64,000 bases of DNA, from assembly GCF_006439015.1 (NCBI RefSeq), contig NZ_RCZG01000001.1:806001-870000 (forward strand), read 5' to 3'. Each line of letters begins with the position of its first letter. Within the stretch, counting starts at the first letter, position 1. Shown here piece after piece: positions 61,968 through 64,000 of this stretch. Origin of the DNA: Mycolicibacterium hodleri. GTDB taxonomy: Bacteria > Actinomycetota > Actinomycetes > Mycobacteriales > Mycobacteriaceae. A program made the translations under genes and the position numbers. The notes beneath the pieces are model-generated. The model was not told the origin of the DNA, did no database searches, and saw only the letters and a program-made list of their open reading frames with translations.

Positions 61968-61999
61968 GGTTCGACCGCGCCCCGGGAGAGTAGGAACGG
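61968..61999. repeat. GTTCGACCCCG hairpin, copy 7
   Basis: GGTTCGACCGCGCCCCGGGA GAGTAGGAACGG, 21 bp after the stop of the gene at 61447, the position of a terminator. Confidence 0.65.
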
Positions 62000-62023
62000 C
62001 TCCCACGGCAACATGGGTATTAG

Positions 62024-62293
62024 ATGACCCCCGTCGTCGCTAACATCCCCAAGGTGAGCAGTTCAGGGGGCAAGTACCCTGCGCCGGAAGTGGTCGTCAT
62101 GGTCGTATTCGTCGGCGTTTCGATCCTGATCGTGGTCAAGGGTTATCACCATCCCGCATGGGCCTTTGCCTGCTGGTTTGGCGTCGGGTACACGCTGGCC
62201 TGCGTCAGCCGCCTGATTCGCCAAGTCCGTCGCATTTCCCAAAACAAGCGGAGATACGGTGACGGATACATTGATGACCTGCCCGTCAGGTGA
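62024..62293 (+). CDS. Small two-helix membrane protein of the microgene run
   Basis: 89 residues: polar head (MTPVVANIPKVSSSGGKYPA), helix 1 (VVVMVVFVGVSILIVVKGYH), helix 2 (PAWAFACWFGVGYTLACVSR) and a basic tail (LIRQVRRISQNKRRYGDGYI). Its TGA overlaps the next GTG (GTGA), so translation of the two is coupled. No family recognised. Confidence 0.7.
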   Translation: MTPVVANIPKVSSSGGKYPAPEVVVMVVFVGVSILIVVKGYHHPAWAFACWFGVGYTLACVSRLIRQVRRISQNKRRYGDGYIDDLPVR

Positions 62294-62748
62294 ACTTGCT
62301 TCGTTTGAGATCGGAACCTTTGCCTCGGGCGCAGGTAAAGCTCGACCCCGATCTGCCCGCGGGCCGTCGCCACGGTCAGAGGAACATCGTCCGCCACTAC
62401 CTGCCCGCCCCAGCAGACGTCGACTTCAACGGCGAGGAGGGCGTCTTCCACGCGATGGTGACGGCGTGGCACGGCGAGGTAGTCGGGCAACTCATCCGTT
62501 GGGTGTGGAACGACGGCGAGATTGGCTACGTGGCCCGCATTGATGGCCTGGACGAGAACGGTGGGTTCTCCAATGCCTGCACGTTGACGATCGCCAAGTG
62601 CATCGGGATCGGCTCCGTCGCCGATGACCTTCGCTACGTGTGGGAGATCGGTGTCATAACTACGTTCGACCCCGTCACCGGACTCTCCTCGGTGGCGGGG
62701 CCGAACACTTCTGTGTGGCTATTGATTGGCCGTCGAACAGGCGCGTAG
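62290..62748 (+). CDS. WHGEVVGQL-family protein of unknown function
   Basis: 152 residues, no signal or membrane helix. The compact core is FNGEEGVFHAMVTAWHGEVV, GQLIRWVWNDGEIGYVARID, ENGGFSNACTLTIAKCIGIG and VADDLRYVWEIGV. It is Trp/Gly-rich and probably all-beta. A damaged paralogue lies at 58248-58645. After WEIGV the frame reads through a hairpin repeat (copy 8), so its last 25 residues may be recent. The GTG start overlaps the stop of the two-helix protein, suggesting the two work together. Confidence 0.68.
   Translation: MNLLRLRSEPLPRAQVKLDPDLPAGRRHGQRNIVRHYLPAPADVDFNGEEGVFHAMVTAWHGEVVGQLIRWVWNDGEIGYVARIDGLDENGGFSNACTLTIAKCIGIGSVADDLRYVWEIGVITTFDPVTGLSSVAGPNTSVWLLIGRRTGA
62664..62706. 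repeat. GTTCGACCCCG hairpin, copy 8 (best-preserved reverse type)
   Basis: GTTCGACCCCGTCACCG (62664-62680) pairs with CGGTGGCGGGGCCGAAC (62690-62706) around GACTCTCCT, with two mismatches. It lies inside the 3' end of the gene at 62290. Confidence 0.85.
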
Positions 62749-62778
62749 CGTCGATTCGAACAAGTCAGGGGGTGTCTT

Positions 62779-62928
62779 GTGCAGGAGATATTGGCGAGCT
62801 GCTACGGCCACCTCTGCCAGGCGACAGACCTACAGATGCTGACCGTCTTCGCGATATTTGTCGGAGTCGTAGCCGTGGTCATCGCCGTCACGAAGGCGGG
62901 CAAATGGCTGCGCAACCGACTGAAGTAG
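62779..62928 (+). CDS. 49-residue single-helix membrane microprotein
   Basis: VQEILASCYGHLCQATDLQM, then LTVFAIFVGVVAVVIAVTKA and GKWLRNRLK: a short head with two Cys, one membrane helix and a basic end. AGGGGG is 6-7 bp before the GTG. It sits in a run of coupled tiny genes. Confidence 0.6.
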   Translation: MQEILASCYGHLCQATDLQMLTVFAIFVGVVAVVIAVTKAGKWLRNRLK

Positions 62929-62936
62929 GGGGCAGC

Positions 62937-62996
62937 GTGGGGACCATTCTGCTTGTAATCGGTGCCCTACTGATCGTGGGCGCAGCCGTGTGGTGA
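62937..62996 (+). CDS. 19-residue hydrophobic membrane peptide
   Basis: VGTILLVIGALLIVGAAVW, entirely one membrane-spanning length, from GTG 62937 to TGA 62994. AGGGGG precedes it, 8 bp after the stop of the 49-residue gene. Such peptides act as type I toxins, transporter regulators or holin-like peptides; which one, if any, is not decidable here. Confidence 0.45.
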   Translation: MGTILLVIGALLIVGAAVW

Positions 62997-63005
62997 TTCG
63001 GTCGA

Positions 63006-63143
63006 ATGGATCGAGTTAACCGGCAGCGCGTCGAACGGCGCCGCGCAGGTTGGAAGGCCGCCGGCAACGAAGGCGAGCCGCCTGGGTACATGAGTAGTCC
63101 TGATGGTGGCGGGGCGAGTCCCGATGGTGGAGGTGGCTTTTGA
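63006..63143 (+). CDS. 45-residue basic/Gly-rich protein
   Basis: MDRVNRQRVERRRAGWKAAG, then NEGEPPGYMSSPDGGGASPD and GGGGF. A basic helix is followed by a flexible Gly/Asp tail with two PDGGG repeats. It starts 9 bp after the 19-residue peptide. No clear ribosome site, so it may depend on re-initiation. Confidence 0.5.
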   Translation: MDRVNRQRVERRRAGWKAAGNEGEPPGYMSSPDGGGASPDGGGGF

Positions 63144-63188
63144 TGGCCTCAAGGGAACCATTCGGCCTAGCGCCGCGTCCTACCCAAT

Positions 63189-63227
63189 GTTCGGCCCGCC
63201 ATCCCACTCTCCGGTGGCGAGCCGGAC
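63189..63227. repeat. GTTCGACCCCG hairpin, copy 9 with shared flank
   Basis: GTTCGGCCCGCCATCCCACT CTCCGGTGGCGAGCCGGAC, preceded by TAGCGCCGCGTCCTACCCAA, which is the flank also seen at copies 2 and 5. It lies between two convergent stops (63143 and 63293). Confidence 0.75.
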
Positions 63228-63292
63228 TGCTGTTTAGGCGGCCGGTCAATCGTTCACGTTTGTTCTCACCGGGACGGAGAAAGGACTGAGTG

Positions 63293-63829
63293 TTATCCGC
63301 CGGCGATGCTGCGAGCGTCATCGATCGCCTTGAGTTGCAACTCAGAAGCCTCCCGCTCCGCGTTGGCGGCCTTCTGTTGGGCTCGTATCTCATCGGCCAA
63401 CCGCGTCGCGTTGGCGCCCGCATGTTGGTAGTTGAAAAGCAATATAGAAACGGTGTTGTGGAGGACGTCCTTTTGGTCCCACGTCTTCATCAATTCGTCG
63501 AGCTCAGCTTGGTCTTGCTCATTTTCAGATGCAGTTGGGGAGCTCGGGAAACTATTCGCGCTTTCGGAACTACTGACGCCGGCGGTCGGATCGCTGCCAA
63601 CCTTGTAGGTCGGGGCGCCGTTCGTACTGTTCGACGAAGGACCTGCCGCCGAATTGGATGACGACGGTGCAGCCCCCTGGGTTCCAGTCGGTGCGGAGGA
63701 GGTTTCCGACGTGGACGTGGGACCTGCTGTACCGGTGTCTGCGCCAGCCGGTCCCGCAAGAACTGCGCCCAGCGCGGCGAGGCCGAAGGTGGCGAGGGCT
63801 GCGGTGGTGGAGATGCGGTGATTGATCAT
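63293..63829 (-). CDS. Secreted Ser/Thr-rich protein with helical C-terminus (array family member)
   Basis: 178 residues: signal peptide MINHRISTTAALATFGLAAL to GPAGA|DTG (about residue 30), a Ser/Thr/Asn/Pro-rich chain (TSTSETSSAPTGTQGAAPSS), then a charged helical end (QAELDELMKTWDQKDVLHNT, ATRLADEIRAQQKAANAERE, ASELQLKAIDDARSIAGG). The signal peptide closely matches that at 60222 (ATFGLAALPGALAGPANADTG). TGAGGAA precedes the ATG and is covered by the leader hairpin. Confidence 0.78.
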   Translation of the reverse strand: MINHRISTTAALATFGLAALGAVLAGPAGADTGTAGPTSTSETSSAPTGTQGAAPSSSNSAAGPSSNSTNGAPTYKVGSDPTAGVSSSESANSFPSSPTASENEQDQAELDELMKTWDQKDVLHNTVSILLFNYQHAGANATRLADEIRAQQKAANAEREASELQLKAIDDARSIAGG

Positions 63830-63902
63830 TTGAGTTCCTCATTTCTGAACCTGGTTGGCTCGGTGAAAGAAGGATCAACCGCTGACCTCAACGGAAACTC
63901 AA
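63830..63902 (-). promoter_or_regulatory. Array leader, copy D
   Basis: Minus-strand TTGAG boxes at 63902-63898 and 63891-63887 (11-bp period). The RNA arms CCUUCUUUC (63873-63865) and GAAAUGAGG (63845-63837) pair with one mismatch and one G-U; the second holds the ribosome site. Confidence 0.65.
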
Positions 63903-63912
63903 TGCGGGTATT

Positions 63913-63951
63913 GGTTCGGCCCCGTCCCGCTCTCCAGGGGTGGGGTCCGAC
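63913..63951. repeat. GTTCGACCCCG hairpin, copy 10
   Basis: GGTTCGGCCCCGTCCCGCTC TCCAGGGGTGGGGTCCGAC, between leader D and the leader fragment at the window edge, so again at a module boundary. Confidence 0.75.
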
Positions 63952-63988
63952 TCAATCTCCGTGCGGCCGCAGAGCATCGGCAGGCGCA

Positions 63989-64000
63989 TTGAGAATCTGT
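63989..64000 (+). promoter_or_regulatory. Start of a fifth array leader, cut by the window end
   Basis: GCATTGAGAATCTGT matches the leader B/C start GCGTTGAGAATCCAT. The first TTGAG is at 63989; a second box on the 11-bp period would begin at base 64000, which is T as expected. The array continues beyond the window. Confidence 0.5.

Noticed and set aside
53090..64000. Complete prophage
   Set aside because: The small genes and zinc finger hint at phage ancestry, but there is no integrase, capsid, terminase, tail or lysis gene and no att repeat in the window.

Overview
The window looks like chromosome of a GC-rich, fast-growing Mycobacterium/Mycolicibacterium-type actinobacterium. Bases 1 to about 51,150 follow, gene for gene, the order known from M. 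tuberculosis Rv2720 (lexA) down to Rv2668. The landmarks are lexA, chiZ, nrdR, sthA, ideR, sigB, sigA, ppgK, suhB, cei, dut, ceoC/ceoB, dxs, rnd, hemE/hemY/chdC, msrB, aftC and ribD. Mycobacterial specialities (aftC, cei, ideR, the DUF3039/3093/3099/3710/4193 proteins) fix the lineage; the species cannot be named from sequence alone.

Layout. 1-2,975: lexA (cut by the window edge), an intact IS481-family element sitting inside the lexA/chiZ divergent control region, chiZ and nrdR. 2,980-13,292: small-molecule enzymes, a lipoprotein-like serine protease, the transhydrogenase SthA, the iron regulator IdeR and the stress sigma factor SigB with a SigE/SigH-type promoter. 13,400-21,640: the housekeeping sigma factor SigA, a large LuxR/LAL regulator not in the M. 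tuberculosis order, polyphosphate glucokinase and SuhB. 21,640-33,230: envelope protein Cei, DUF4193 behind a perfect CRP-type palindrome, Dut, the CeoB/CeoC potassium-uptake regulators, an APC permease, an RNA m5U methyltransferase and a P-loop protein. 33,260-36,760: ion transport (ArsB/NhaD-type permease, CBS protein, the broken stub of a cation/proton antiporter, NhaA). 36,790-44,870: Dxs, RNase D and the coproporphyrin-dependent haem genes. 44,940-52,700: MsrB, arabinan transferase AftC, an alpha/beta hydrolase lipoprotein that has lost its nucleophile, RibD-like reductase, ZapE and small secreted or ligand-binding proteins.

From about 53 kb to the right edge the character changes to an accessory island of very small genes, relics and repeats. 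It holds a family of at least four short secreted proteins (signal peptide plus Ser/Thr/Gly-rich chain). All four share one leader: two TTGAG boxes exactly 11 bp apart, then an RNA hairpin that buries the ribosome binding site. About ten copies of a GTTCGACCCCG-type hairpin lie mostly just 3' of open reading frames, and pieces of three other gene families recur as relics. A compact run of coupled microgenes (62,024-63,143) includes a 19-residue hydrophobic peptide. A further leader copy begins at the last bases of the window, so the array continues to the right. This cassette-like array is the best candidate here for an undescribed system.
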